From contig JACPVB010000043.1 of assembly GCA_016191985.1 (NCBI GenBank), forward strand, positions 1 through 15,901: a stretch of DNA of 15,901 bases. Reading direction: 5' to 3'. Positions 7,102 to 13,575 of this stretch are shown here, in pieces. The notes under the pieces are model-generated. The model worked only from the letters and a program-made list of their open reading frames with translations. It did no database searches and was not told where the DNA came from. This DNA is from Chloroflexota bacterium (GTDB taxonomy: Bacteria; Chloroflexota; Anaerolineae; Anaerolineales; Villigracilaceae). Within the stretch, counting starts at the first letter, position 1; the number at the start of each line of letters is the position of its first letter. The position numbers and the translations under genes are program-made.

Positions 7102-7166
7102 CACTGAGAACACGGAGCGCACAGAGGTTTACAAGATTTTCCTCGGTGATCTCTGTGTGCTCTGTA
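7102..7166. repeat. Period-9 degenerate tandem array with inverted arms
   Basis: Left arm: CACTGAGAA, CACGGAGCG and CACAGAGGT in phase (7102-7128). Right arm (7140-7166): three nonamers that read on the minus strand as CACCGAGGA, CACAGAGAT and TACAGAGCA in spatial order. Both arms fit CACNGAGNN and can pair across an 11-base A/T-rich centre. It lies between the prfC terminator and the glpK start. Confidence 0.72.
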
Positions 7167-7221
7167 GTGATATTTGGTTGCTTGATTCAGAAAATAGGTT
7201 TCTTCGGAAGGCTTTTTGTTT

Positions 7222-7227
7222 TACAAT
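7222..7227 (+). promoter_or_regulatory. Weak candidate -10 box of glpK
   Basis: TACAAT lies 30 bases before the glpK start codon, after a T-rich tract. No convincing -35 partner is visible, so this is tentative. No operator-like palindrome overlaps it. Confidence 0.3.
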
Positions 7228-7256
7228 TACGAAGCAGGTTATCTCAGGAGGTTCTT

Positions 7257-8783
7257 ATGCCAAAATACGTTGCCGCAATTGACCAGGGTACGACCAGCAC
7301 TCGTTTTATTATTTTCGATCACGGGGGAAATGTGATTGCCGTTGACCAAAAGGAACATGAACAAATTTATCCCAAGCCAGGCTGGGTGGAGCATGACGCG
7401 CTTGAAATCTGGTCCAAGACTCAGGAAGTGATGAAGGGGGCGTTACAGGAGAGCGGACTTCAGTCCGCGGACATTGTTGCGATTGGGATCACCAATCAAC
7501 GCGAGACGACCCTCGTATGGGACAGGAAAACTGGACAGCCTGTCTACAACGCTATCGTCTGGCAGGATACGCGGACGGATGTGATCTGTAACGAACTCGC
7601 CAAGGATGGCGGGCAGGATCGTCTTCGCTCGAAAACAGGATTGCCGCTTGCCACGTATTTTTCTGGCCCTAAAATCAAATGGATTTTGGATAATGTGGAA
7701 GGCGCGCGCATCAAAGCTGAAAAAGGGGAGTTGATGTTCGGCAACATGGATACCTGGGTGATTTGGAATCTGACGGGACAGCATGTCACCGATGTGACGA
7801 ATGCTTCGCGCACCCTGCTGATGAATTTGAACACCCTCGATTGGGATGATGAACTTTTGCAACTGTTGACCATTCCGCGCTCGATGCTGCCAGAAATCCA
7901 TTCTTCGTCTGAAGTGTATGGTCATGTAGGGGAACAGCGGGATGATTCAAATCACGAATTTGCGGTTTCCTCCGCTGTGCCCTTACAGGGTGTGCCTGTT
8001 GCAGGGGATTTGGGTGACCAGCAAGCCGCGCTCTTTGGGCAGACCTGTTGCAGCGCGGGCGAAGCGAAGAACACCTACGGCACAGGCTGCTTCATGTTGA
8101 TGAACATGGGCGAGATTCCTGTGCCTTCCAAATCTGGCCTGTTGACCACGCTTGGATACAAGATCGGAAATCAAAAAGCTGTGTATGCGTTGGAGGGGTC
8201 CATTGCGATTGCAGGCGCACTGATTCAGTGGCTGAGAGATAACTTGGGACTGATCCAATCGTCGGCGGAGGTGGAGGCGTTGGCGAAATCTGTCGAGGAT
8301 AATGGCGGCATTTATTTTGTCCCCGCATTCAGCGGATTGTATGCCCCGTATTGGAAGTCTGACGCGCGTGGCGTGATTGCGGGAATGACGCGCTACGTTA
8401 ACAAAGGTCACATTGCGCGGGCAGCGTTGGAAGCGACCGCGTATCAAACCCGCGAAGTGTTGGATGCGATGGAGACGGATTCGGGCGTCAAACTTAAAGC
8501 CTTGAAGGTGGACGGAGGCATGGTCTTCAATGAATTGCTGATGCAATTTCAATCCGATATTTTGGATGTGCCCGTGGTGCGCCCCAAAGTGGCGGAGACG
8601 ACCGCTCTCGGCGCGGCGTATGCGGCTGGGCTGGCTGTCGGTTTTTGGAAAAATACCGATGAGTTGAAAACAAATTGGGGACGTGATAAAGAGTGGTCGC
8701 CGAAAATGGATGCAAAACAACGCGAGGGTTTATACTCGGGTTGGAAGAAGGCCGTCACTCGCACGTTTGATTGGGTTGGGTAA
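7257..8783 (+). CDS. glpK: Glycerol kinase
   Basis: 508 residues. It phosphorylates glycerol with ATP to sn-glycerol 3-phosphate in the cytoplasm. The ATG at 7257 is chosen because a perfect AGGAGG lies five bases upstream and MPKYVAAIDQGTTSTR is the normal N-terminus; the frame is open further back but that part is repeat sequence. FGGY-kinase landmarks: phosphate loop DQGTTSTR (9-16); glycerol-binding R82-E83 in TNQRETT, W102 in IVWQDTRT and Y134 in LATYFSGPKIKW; catalytic Asp D254 in GDQQAALFGQ; YGTGCFMLMN; SGLYAPYWKSDARG; and the C-terminal ATP-binding KVDGGMVFNELLMQFQSDIL. All are intact, so it should be active. glpD follows after an 87-base repeat-filled gap, so the two probably form one unit. 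Confidence 0.98.
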   Translation: MPKYVAAIDQGTTSTRFIIFDHGGNVIAVDQKEHEQIYPKPGWVEHDALEIWSKTQEVMKGALQESGLQSADIVAIGITNQRETTLVWDRKTGQPVYNAIVWQDTRTDVICNELAKDGGQDRLRSKTGLPLATYFSGPKIKWILDNVEGARIKAEKGELMFGNMDTWVIWNLTGQHVTDVTNASRTLLMNLNTLDWDDELLQLLTIPRSMLPEIHSSSEVYGHVGEQRDDSNHEFAVSSAVPLQGVPVAGDLGDQQAALFGQTCCSAGEAKNTYGTGCFMLMNMGEIPVPSKSGLLTTLGYKIGNQKAVYALEGSIAIAGALIQWLRDNLGLIQSSAEVEALAKSVEDNGGIYFVPAFSGLYAPYWKSDARGVIAGMTRYVNKGHIARAALEATAYQTREVLDAMETDSGVKLKALKVDGGMVFNELLMQFQSDILDVPVVRPKVAETTALGAAYAAGLAVGFWKNTDELKTNWGRDKEWSPKMDAKQREGLYSGWKKAVTRTFDWVG

Positions 8784-8785
8784 AG

Positions 8786-8862
8786 TTACAGGTTGAAGGT
8801 TCCAAGTTTGGAACTTCCAACTTTCAACGTTCAACCTGAAACCTGCAACTTGAAACTTGGAA
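8786..8862. repeat. Heptamer tandem array with inverted arms, glpK-glpD gap
   Basis: Eleven consecutive heptamers run in perfect phase. Four on the left (8786-8813) read on the minus strand as words such as CCTGTAA and CTTGGAA. Seven on the right (8814-8862) read on the plus strand as words such as CTTTCAA, CCTGCAA and CTTGAAA. The general form is CYTNNAA. The orientation flips at 8813/8814. Twelve bases at 8798-8809 are the exact complement of 8853-8864, and 8800-8813 is itself a palindrome. It fills nearly the whole gap between two genes expected to be co-transcribed. Confidence 0.78.
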
Positions 8863-8870
8863 CCGAACAC

Positions 8871-10562
8871 ATGAATCGAAACGAAATTCTTTCCGCTCTC
8901 AAAGCAAAACCTGAAATCTCTGTGTTGATCGTTGGCGCGGGGATCAATGGCATTGGCACATTTCGTGATCTTGCGCTGAACGGTGTGGATGTTCTGCTCG
9001 TGGATCGGGCCGATTTTTGTTCGGGCGCGAGCGCGGCTTCCTCGCACATGGCGCATGGCGGCATTCGTTATCTCGAGAATGGTGAGTTTCGCCTGGTGCG
9101 TGAGGCGGTGGGCGAGCGCAACCGCATGATCCAAAATGCGCCGCACATCGTGAGGCCGCTGCCTACCACCGTGCCCATGTTTAAATATTTTTCGGGCTTG
9201 CTCAATGCGCCGCTGAAATTTTTGCGCCTGCTGGAAAAACCTTCCGAGCGTGGTTCGGTCATCATAAAACTTGGCCTGATCATGTACGACGCCTACACGG
9301 GCAGCAAGCGCACCGTTCCGCGCCATAAATTTTTATCACGCGCCGAATCGCTGAATCGCTGGAATAAATTAAATCCCGAAATCGTCAACACTGCCACGTA
9401 TTACGACGGCCTCATTTCGAACCCCGAACGGCTTGCTCTTGAAATTCTTTTGGATGCCGAGGCCGAAAACCCGAACGCGCACGCTTTGAATTATGTAAGC
9501 ATGGTCGGCGGCGAAAAGGATACGATCATTCTCCGCGATGAGCTGAGCGATGAAACCTATGAGGTTCATCCCAGGCTGGTCATTAACGCGGCTGGCCCGT
9601 GGATCGATTTTGCCAATCACAGCCTGGGCATGTCCACGCGGTTTATTGGCGGCACGAAAGGCTCGCACCTGGTTTTGAACCATCCCGAGCTACGCGCTGC
9701 GATAGATGGCAATGAATTTTTCTTTGAAAATAAAGACGGGCGCATTGTGCTCATCTTCCCGTTGTTTTACCGTGTCCTCGTTGGTACCTCGGATATTAAG
9801 GTTGACCACCCCGATGAAGCGCGCTGCACCGACGAAGAGATCGACTATTTCATTGGCATGATCGCACGCGTCTTCCCATCCATCAAAGTGACTCGCGAAC
9901 ACATCGTCTTTCAATTTACAGGCGTTCGTCCCCTGGCGAGCAGCGGCGCAAAGACTACCGGACAATACAGCCGCGACCATCACATCGAAGTGTTGAGCGG
10001 TGATTGGACGAATCTGCAATTCCCGGTCTTTTCCCTGGTAGGCGGCAAGTGGACTTCCTTCCGTGCCTTTGCAGAGCAGGTGACAGACAAGGCGCTGGCT
10101 CATCTTGGAAAGCCGCGCCAGAAAAGTACGGAAGACCTTCCCATCGGCGGCGGCCACGGATATTCACCCGATGAGAACGAACAGAAACGCCAGATCGAAG
10201 GCTTTGCCGCATGGACTGGTTTGAGCAGGGAACGCCTGCAAACTTTGTATGAGCGTTACGGTTCGCGCACCGAAGCCGTTGCGACCTTTATCAACCGCGC
10301 GACCGACGCGCCGCTGAAGACCCTGCCCGAGTACACGCGCCGTGAGATCGCATTCCTCGCGCAAAGTGAAAAGGCAATTCATCTCGACGATATTCTTCTC
10401 CGCCGCACCATGCTTGCCATGCTGGGACGCCTGACAAAAGATAACGTGGAAGAAATTGCCGATGCCATGGGTGCGGCTCTCGGCTGGAGCGTTGAGCAGA
10501 AAAATGCCGAGGTGGAGCGCACGTTCCGTCTACTGGCTGACAGGCACGGGGTCCGCTTGTGA
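8871..10562 (+). CDS. glpD: FAD-dependent glycerol-3-phosphate dehydrogenase
   Basis: 563 residues. It oxidises glycerol 3-phosphate to dihydroxyacetone phosphate at the membrane and passes electrons to quinone. The ATG at 8871 gives a normal N-terminus. The frame opens 78 bases earlier, but that extension would translate the heptamer repeat. Landmarks: the FAD-binding GAGINGIG (22-29); VDRADFCSGASAASSHMAHGGIRYLE, the GlpD signature (44-69); VINAAGPW (238-244); GVRPL with R353; GGKWTSFRAFAEQ (391-403); and a C-terminal DAO_C domain from about 410. No Shine-Dalgarno sequence precedes the start. The heptamer array ends nine bases before the ATG, so translation may depend on coupling or an unusual start context. 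Homology assigns the substrate with high confidence. The product enters glycolysis. Confidence 0.95.
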   Translation: MNRNEILSALKAKPEISVLIVGAGINGIGTFRDLALNGVDVLLVDRADFCSGASAASSHMAHGGIRYLENGEFRLVREAVGERNRMIQNAPHIVRPLPTTVPMFKYFSGLLNAPLKFLRLLEKPSERGSVIIKLGLIMYDAYTGSKRTVPRHKFLSRAESLNRWNKLNPEIVNTATYYDGLISNPERLALEILLDAEAENPNAHALNYVSMVGGEKDTIILRDELSDETYEVHPRLVINAAGPWIDFANHSLGMSTRFIGGTKGSHLVLNHPELRAAIDGNEFFFENKDGRIVLIFPLFYRVLVGTSDIKVDHPDEARCTDEEIDYFIGMIARVFPSIKVTREHIVFQFTGVRPLASSGAKTTGQYSRDHHIEVLSGDWTNLQFPVFSLVGGKWTSFRAFAEQVTDKALAHLGKPRQKSTEDLPIGGGHGYSPDENEQKRQIEGFAAWTGLSRERLQTLYERYGSRTEAVATFINRATDAPLKTLPEYTRREIAFLAQSEKAIHLDDILLRRTMLAMLGRLTKDNVEEIADAMGAALGWSVEQKNAEVERTFRLLADRHGVRL

Positions 10563-10585
10563 GGCGAAAGAGCAACTCAGCCGCG

Positions 10586-10594
10586 TGGTAGAAT
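10586..10594 (+). promoter_or_regulatory. Extended -10 box of the glycosyltransferase, leaderless placement
   Basis: TG-G-TAGAAT ends seven bases before the ATG at 10602. The stretch between reads CCTCCCG, with no ribosome-binding site. This geometry predicts transcription starting at the start codon. Confidence 0.5.
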
Positions 10595-10601
10595 CCTCCC
10601 G

Positions 10602-11561
10602 ATGTCTCCCAAAAAACAAAAACTCAAAATTGATCTTATCATCCCCGTCTTCAATGAATCTGAAGCGATAAGCCAAACCTACGCGGATATCTGCCGTGTG
10701 GTGGATTCGCTGCCCTTTGACTTTAAATTTATTTATGTAGACGACGGCTCAACCGACGGGACAGTTGATACGCTCCGAAAAACAGCGGACGACGACCCGC
10801 GCATTTCCCTGCTCCAGCTCAGCCGCAACTTTGGGCATCAGGCCGCGCTGACAGCAGGCATGGACGCCTCGCGCGGCGACGTGATGATCTCGCTGGATGG
10901 CGACGGACAGCACCCACCCGAAATGATCCCGCAAATGATTCAACTCATCCAGCAGGGGTATGACGTTGTGCAAGCCCAGCGCATGGACGATGACCGCTCC
11001 ATTTCATTTAAAAAAATAACCTCCAATTTTTTCTACTGGTTAATTAATAAGATCAGCGGCACGCAAATTTTGCAGGGTGCGGCGGATTTCCGCGCGCTTT
11101 CGCGCAATGCGTTGAATGGCGTGCGTTCCATGCACGAATATCATCGTTTTCTGCGCGGCATGATCTCGTGGATGGGATACAAAAGCATTATCCTGCCCTA
11201 TCATGAACCTGCCCGCATCGCGGGAAGATCGAAATATTCCATCGGAAAAATGTTCCGTCTTGCATCGGACGCGATCTTTTCGTTTTCTCTTGCGCCTTTG
11301 TATATCGGGTTGAGTGCGGGGTTGATTTTTTTTATCCTGGCAGGTGCGCAATTGATCTACGTCCTCCTGCTGTGGCTGACAGGCAATACCCAACAAGTGG
11401 AACCAGGCTGGAGTTCATTGATGGGCATCCTGTTGATCGCCAGCGGCATCATCATGATCCTGCTGGGTTTTATTGGTGTGTATGTCGGCTATATTTTTCA
11501 GGAAGTAAAACGCCGTCCAATTTATTTAGTAAAGGGGAAATTGTCAGATGATGGAGAATAG
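10602..11561 (+). CDS. GT2 membrane glycosyltransferase, GtrB/DPM1-like
   Basis: 319 residues. This type moves a sugar from a nucleotide donor to polyprenyl phosphate on the inner face of the membrane. The GT-A domain (about 10-220) has IDLIIPVFNES, the nucleotide-binding DDGSTDGT (47-54), the metal-binding D99-G-D101 in LDGDGQHPPEM, the acceptor region QGAADFRALSR (158-168) and RSKYSIGKM (209-217), typical of GtrB. Two C-terminal membrane helices lie at about 233-258 and 272-297, followed by a basic VKRRPIYLVKG tail. It may act upstream of envelope glycan assembly, as does the LCP protein in this window, but the sugar cannot be told. Its last five codons and stop (SDDGE) lie in the first copy of a 19-bp direct repeat shared with the start of the next gene. 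Confidence 0.92.
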   Translation: MSPKKQKLKIDLIIPVFNESEAISQTYADICRVVDSLPFDFKFIYVDDGSTDGTVDTLRKTADDDPRISLLQLSRNFGHQAALTAGMDASRGDVMISLDGDGQHPPEMIPQMIQLIQQGYDVVQAQRMDDDRSISFKKITSNFFYWLINKISGTQILQGAADFRALSRNALNGVRSMHEYHRFLRGMISWMGYKSIILPYHEPARIAGRSKYSIGKMFRLASDAIFSFSLAPLYIGLSAGLIFFILAGAQLIYVLLLWLTGNTQQVEPGWSSLMGILLIASGIIMILLGFIGVYVGYIFQEVKRRPIYLVKGKLSDDGE

Positions 11562-11654
11562 ACTCAGAAAGCTCAAGCCGCCGTCCTCGGCGGCGTTTGG
11601 AAATATTGCGCCGAGGACGGCGCAAGGAGCATCGGCAGATGATGGAGAATAGAC
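11545..11654. repeat. Double-hairpin element flanked by 19-bp direct repeats
   Basis: CAGATGATGGAGAATAGAC occurs exactly at 11545-11563 and 11636-11654. The 72 bases between hold two hairpins: GCCGCCG-TCCT-CGGCGGC (11577-11594) and TTGCGCCG-AGGA-CGGCGCAA (11606-11625). Their loops TCCT and AGGA are complementary, and the 14-base cores are exact reverse complements. Copy 1 is the end of the glycosyltransferase gene; copy 2 is the start of the phosphatase gene. The next gene's AAGGAG site (11624-11629) overlaps the second hairpin's edge. It looks like a small inserted element; no transposase is visible. Confidence 0.8.
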
Positions 11655-12283
11655 CCAAACCTTTTCTCATCACCTTGCTGCGTCATGGAGAATCAGTTGG
11701 GAATGCTGAATCCCGTTGGCAGGGACAGGCTGATTTTCCACTGACCGAAAAAGGACGCGCACAGGCCTACGCCCTGGCCGAGCGCTGGAAAAAAGAGGAA
11801 GTAACTTTCGACCATGTGATCGCCAGTCCGCTCACGCGCACGAAAGAGACGGCGGAGATCATCGCCTCTGCATTGAATTTGAAGGTCGAGTTCGACCCGC
11901 TCTGGCTGGAACGCGATAACGGTGAATTTGCAGGGTTGACTGCGCATGAAGTCCGCCAGAATTTTACGCACCCTCCGTTTACCACGCCGTACGACCCCGT
12001 TGGCATGGACGGAGAAGGGGACTGGGAACTGTTCCTGCGCGCAGGACAAGCCCTACACGATCTGCTAAAACGTGATCCAGCCCGCTATTTGATCGTCTCA
12101 CACGGCGGTTTGCTGAATCAGTTCATGCACGCGGTGGTGGGGGTGACTCCGCAGGCGAATAACACAGGCGTACGTTTCCGTTTTAGCAATACCGCCTTTG
12201 CCCAGTTGATCTACTCCCCGCATCAGCATCGCTGGGCGATTGACAAACTCAACGATCACCTCCACTGGCTGGAGGCGGAATAA
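11639..12283 (+). CDS. Histidine phosphatase family protein (phosphoglycerate mutase-like)
   Basis: 214 residues from the ATG at 11639, which has AAGGAG nine bases upstream; an upstream TTG at 11597 would translate a hairpin repeat and is unlikely. The second ATG at 11642 is also possible. The phosphohistidine motif LLRHGES (14-20, H16) is followed by NAESRWQGQADFPLTEKGRAQA, the second Arg in SPLTRTKETA (R67), the catalytic acid region LERDNGEF (E91 or nearby), and SHGG with H155. All active-site elements are present. The family includes cofactor-dependent phosphoglycerate mutases, sugar phosphatases and alpha-ribazole phosphatases; length and motifs do not decide between them. The first codons (MMENR) are made of the same 19 bases that end the glycosyltransferase gene, so the two genes probably overlapped before an insertion. 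Confidence 0.9.
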   Translation: MMENRPKPFLITLLRHGESVGNAESRWQGQADFPLTEKGRAQAYALAERWKKEEVTFDHVIASPLTRTKETAEIIASALNLKVEFDPLWLERDNGEFAGLTAHEVRQNFTHPPFTTPYDPVGMDGEGDWELFLRAGQALHDLLKRDPARYLIVSHGGLLNQFMHAVVGVTPQANNTGVRFRFSNTAFAQLIYSPHQHRWAIDKLNDHLHWLEAE

Positions 12284-12432
12284 TTCGGTAATTCGTAATA
12301 AGTAATTGGTGGTCGAGTAGGCGGCGGGCCTTGATGCGTTCCTTCGGAACTACTCGACCACCGCCGCCGTACACTGGCACCGTACGCCAGTGCGGTGTCG
12401 AGACCACCAATCGTAAATCTAAAATCGTAAAT
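12284..12432. repeat. Composite intergenic element: heptamer arms around a REP-like palindrome
   Basis: Left heptamers (12284-12311) include TTCGGTA, ATTCGTA and ATAAGTA; right heptamers (12405-12432) include CGTAAAT and CTAAAAT, in inverted sense. ATTGGTGGTC (12305-12314) pairs with 12402-12411. Inside, GGTGGTCGAGTAG (12308-12320) is the complement of 12350-12362, and CACTGGC (12372-12378) pairs with 12386-12392 over a 7-base loop. The outer GGTGGTC arm therefore has two competing partners. The GGTGGTCGAGTAG and TCGAGACCACC ends resemble a REP family I recall from high-GC bacteria. No T-tract follows. It occupies almost the whole gap before the next gene. Confidence 0.75.
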
Positions 12433-12444
12433 TAACGGAGCTTC

Positions 12445-13527
12445 ATGGTACAACCTTTTAATAATACGTCTGGAATGAAATTTCTAATATTTGGGGCAGG
12501 GGCAATAGGCACGTACATTGGCGGTTCCCTTGCGTTGGCAGGGAATCAGGTTGTATTTGTGGAACAGCCGAAGATGGTGGAGCAGTTGCGGGAGCGCGGT
12601 TTGCGCCTGGATTTGACCATTGATGAAAGAAGAAAGACAAAAGACGCATTTAGCATTGACCCGCGTTCTTTCGCCATTGAACCTTCCCTTGAAGAAGCGT
12701 TGAAATTCGGCCCGTTTGACGTGGCCCTCTTCGCCTTGAAATCCTTCGACACCATCCCCGCCATGGAAGGACTCAAACCCTTCGCGGAAAAACTGCCCCC
12801 GATCCTGTGCCTTTCCAACGGCGTGGAAAATGAACAGTCCATTGCGCGTGTATTGGGCGCGGACAAGGTCATCTACGGCACAGTCACCACCGCCATTGGC
12901 CGCCGTGGCCCTGGCGACATCGTCCTCGAAAAATTGCGCGGCGTGGGCGTCGCGGCGGGACATATCCTTTCGGAGAAACTTGTGGCGGTGTTGGATAAGG
13001 CGTATTTGAAATGCCGCCTCTATCCCGACGCGCACAGCATGAAATGGTCGAAGATGCTTACTAATTTAATTGCCAACCCAACCTCTGCCATCCTTAATAT
13101 GACTGCGGCGCAAGTCCTCGCCAATAAGGATCTGTATAAACTGGAAATTGACATGTTGAAGGAATGCCTTGAGGTGATGAAGGCCCAAAATCTCGAAGTG
13201 GTGGATTTGCCTGGTACGCCCGTCAAGGCATTGGCATTTGCCACCAAATTGCCGCTCTGGCTCTCCAAGCCTTTCCTCTCCCGCGCCGCAGGCAGTGGAC
13301 GCGGCGGTAAGATGCCATCCTTCCACATTGATTTATATTCAGGCAGAACCCAAAGCGAAGTGGAATTCCTGCATGGTGCAGTCGTCCGCGAGGGCAAAGC
13401 GCGCGGAATCCGGACCCCCGTCAACGAACTGCTGACGAATACTTTAATGGCTCTCACCAAAAAAGAAATTCCGCTGGAAGAATTTGCGGGAAAACCCCAA
13501 AAACTATTGGCTAAGTTTGAAAAATAG
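12445..13527 (+). CDS. Ketopantoate reductase (PanE/ApbA) family protein
   Basis: 360 residues from the ATG at 12445, which has GGAG four bases upstream. An ATG at 12475 (MKFLIFGAGAIG) is the more usual family start but lacks a site; the choice is uncertain. The family reduces 2-dehydropantoate to pantoate with NADPH for coenzyme A synthesis, but it also contains many proteins of other function. The Rossmann motif GAGAIGTYIG is at 17-26. LFALKS has K99, the cofactor-side Lys. SNGVENE has N125. MKWSKMLTN has K200, matching the catalytic Lys region. The C-terminal domain has PSFHIDLYSGRTQSEVEFLHGAVVREG and RTPVNELL, the canonical substrate-side segments. It is longer than E. coli PanE (about 300 residues). 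No other pantothenate gene is in the window, so no symbol is given. Confidence 0.88.
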   Translation: MVQPFNNTSGMKFLIFGAGAIGTYIGGSLALAGNQVVFVEQPKMVEQLRERGLRLDLTIDERRKTKDAFSIDPRSFAIEPSLEEALKFGPFDVALFALKSFDTIPAMEGLKPFAEKLPPILCLSNGVENEQSIARVLGADKVIYGTVTTAIGRRGPGDIVLEKLRGVGVAAGHILSEKLVAVLDKAYLKCRLYPDAHSMKWSKMLTNLIANPTSAILNMTAAQVLANKDLYKLEIDMLKECLEVMKAQNLEVVDLPGTPVKALAFATKLPLWLSKPFLSRAAGSGRGGKMPSFHIDLYSGRTQSEVEFLHGAVVREGKARGIRTPVNELLTNTLMALTKKEIPLEEFAGKPQKLLAKFEK

Positions 13528-13538
13528 ACTGTGGAAAA

Positions 13539-13573
13539 CCTGTAACTTGGAACCTGTAACTTGTAACTTGAAA
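13539..13573 (+). repeat. Heptamer tandem array directly before the kinase start
   Basis: Five in-phase heptamers fill the 48-base gap after the preceding stop: CCTGTAA twice, plus CTTGGAA, CTTGTAA and CTTGAAA. The array ends two bases before the ATG at 13576. Three of these words also occur exactly in the glpK-glpD array, so the two belong to one family. No inverted arm is present here. Confidence 0.78.
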
Positions 13574-13575
13574 TC

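Noticed and set aside
7146..7256. N-terminal extension of glpK
   Set aside because: It covers part of the period-9 array and lacks a start signal, while AGGAGG lies five bases before 7257.
7983..8720. 245-codon minus-strand frame inside glpK
   Set aside because: An antisense shadow of a fully conserved glycerol kinase; composition is Arg/His-rich and without domains.
8786..8862. CRISPR array or integron-type attachment site
   Set aside because: There are no 20-40 base repeats with unique spacers, and no cas or integrase gene; the period is seven bases throughout.
8793..8870. N-terminal extension of glpD
   Set aside because: It would translate the heptamer repeat array; the family N-terminus begins near 8871.
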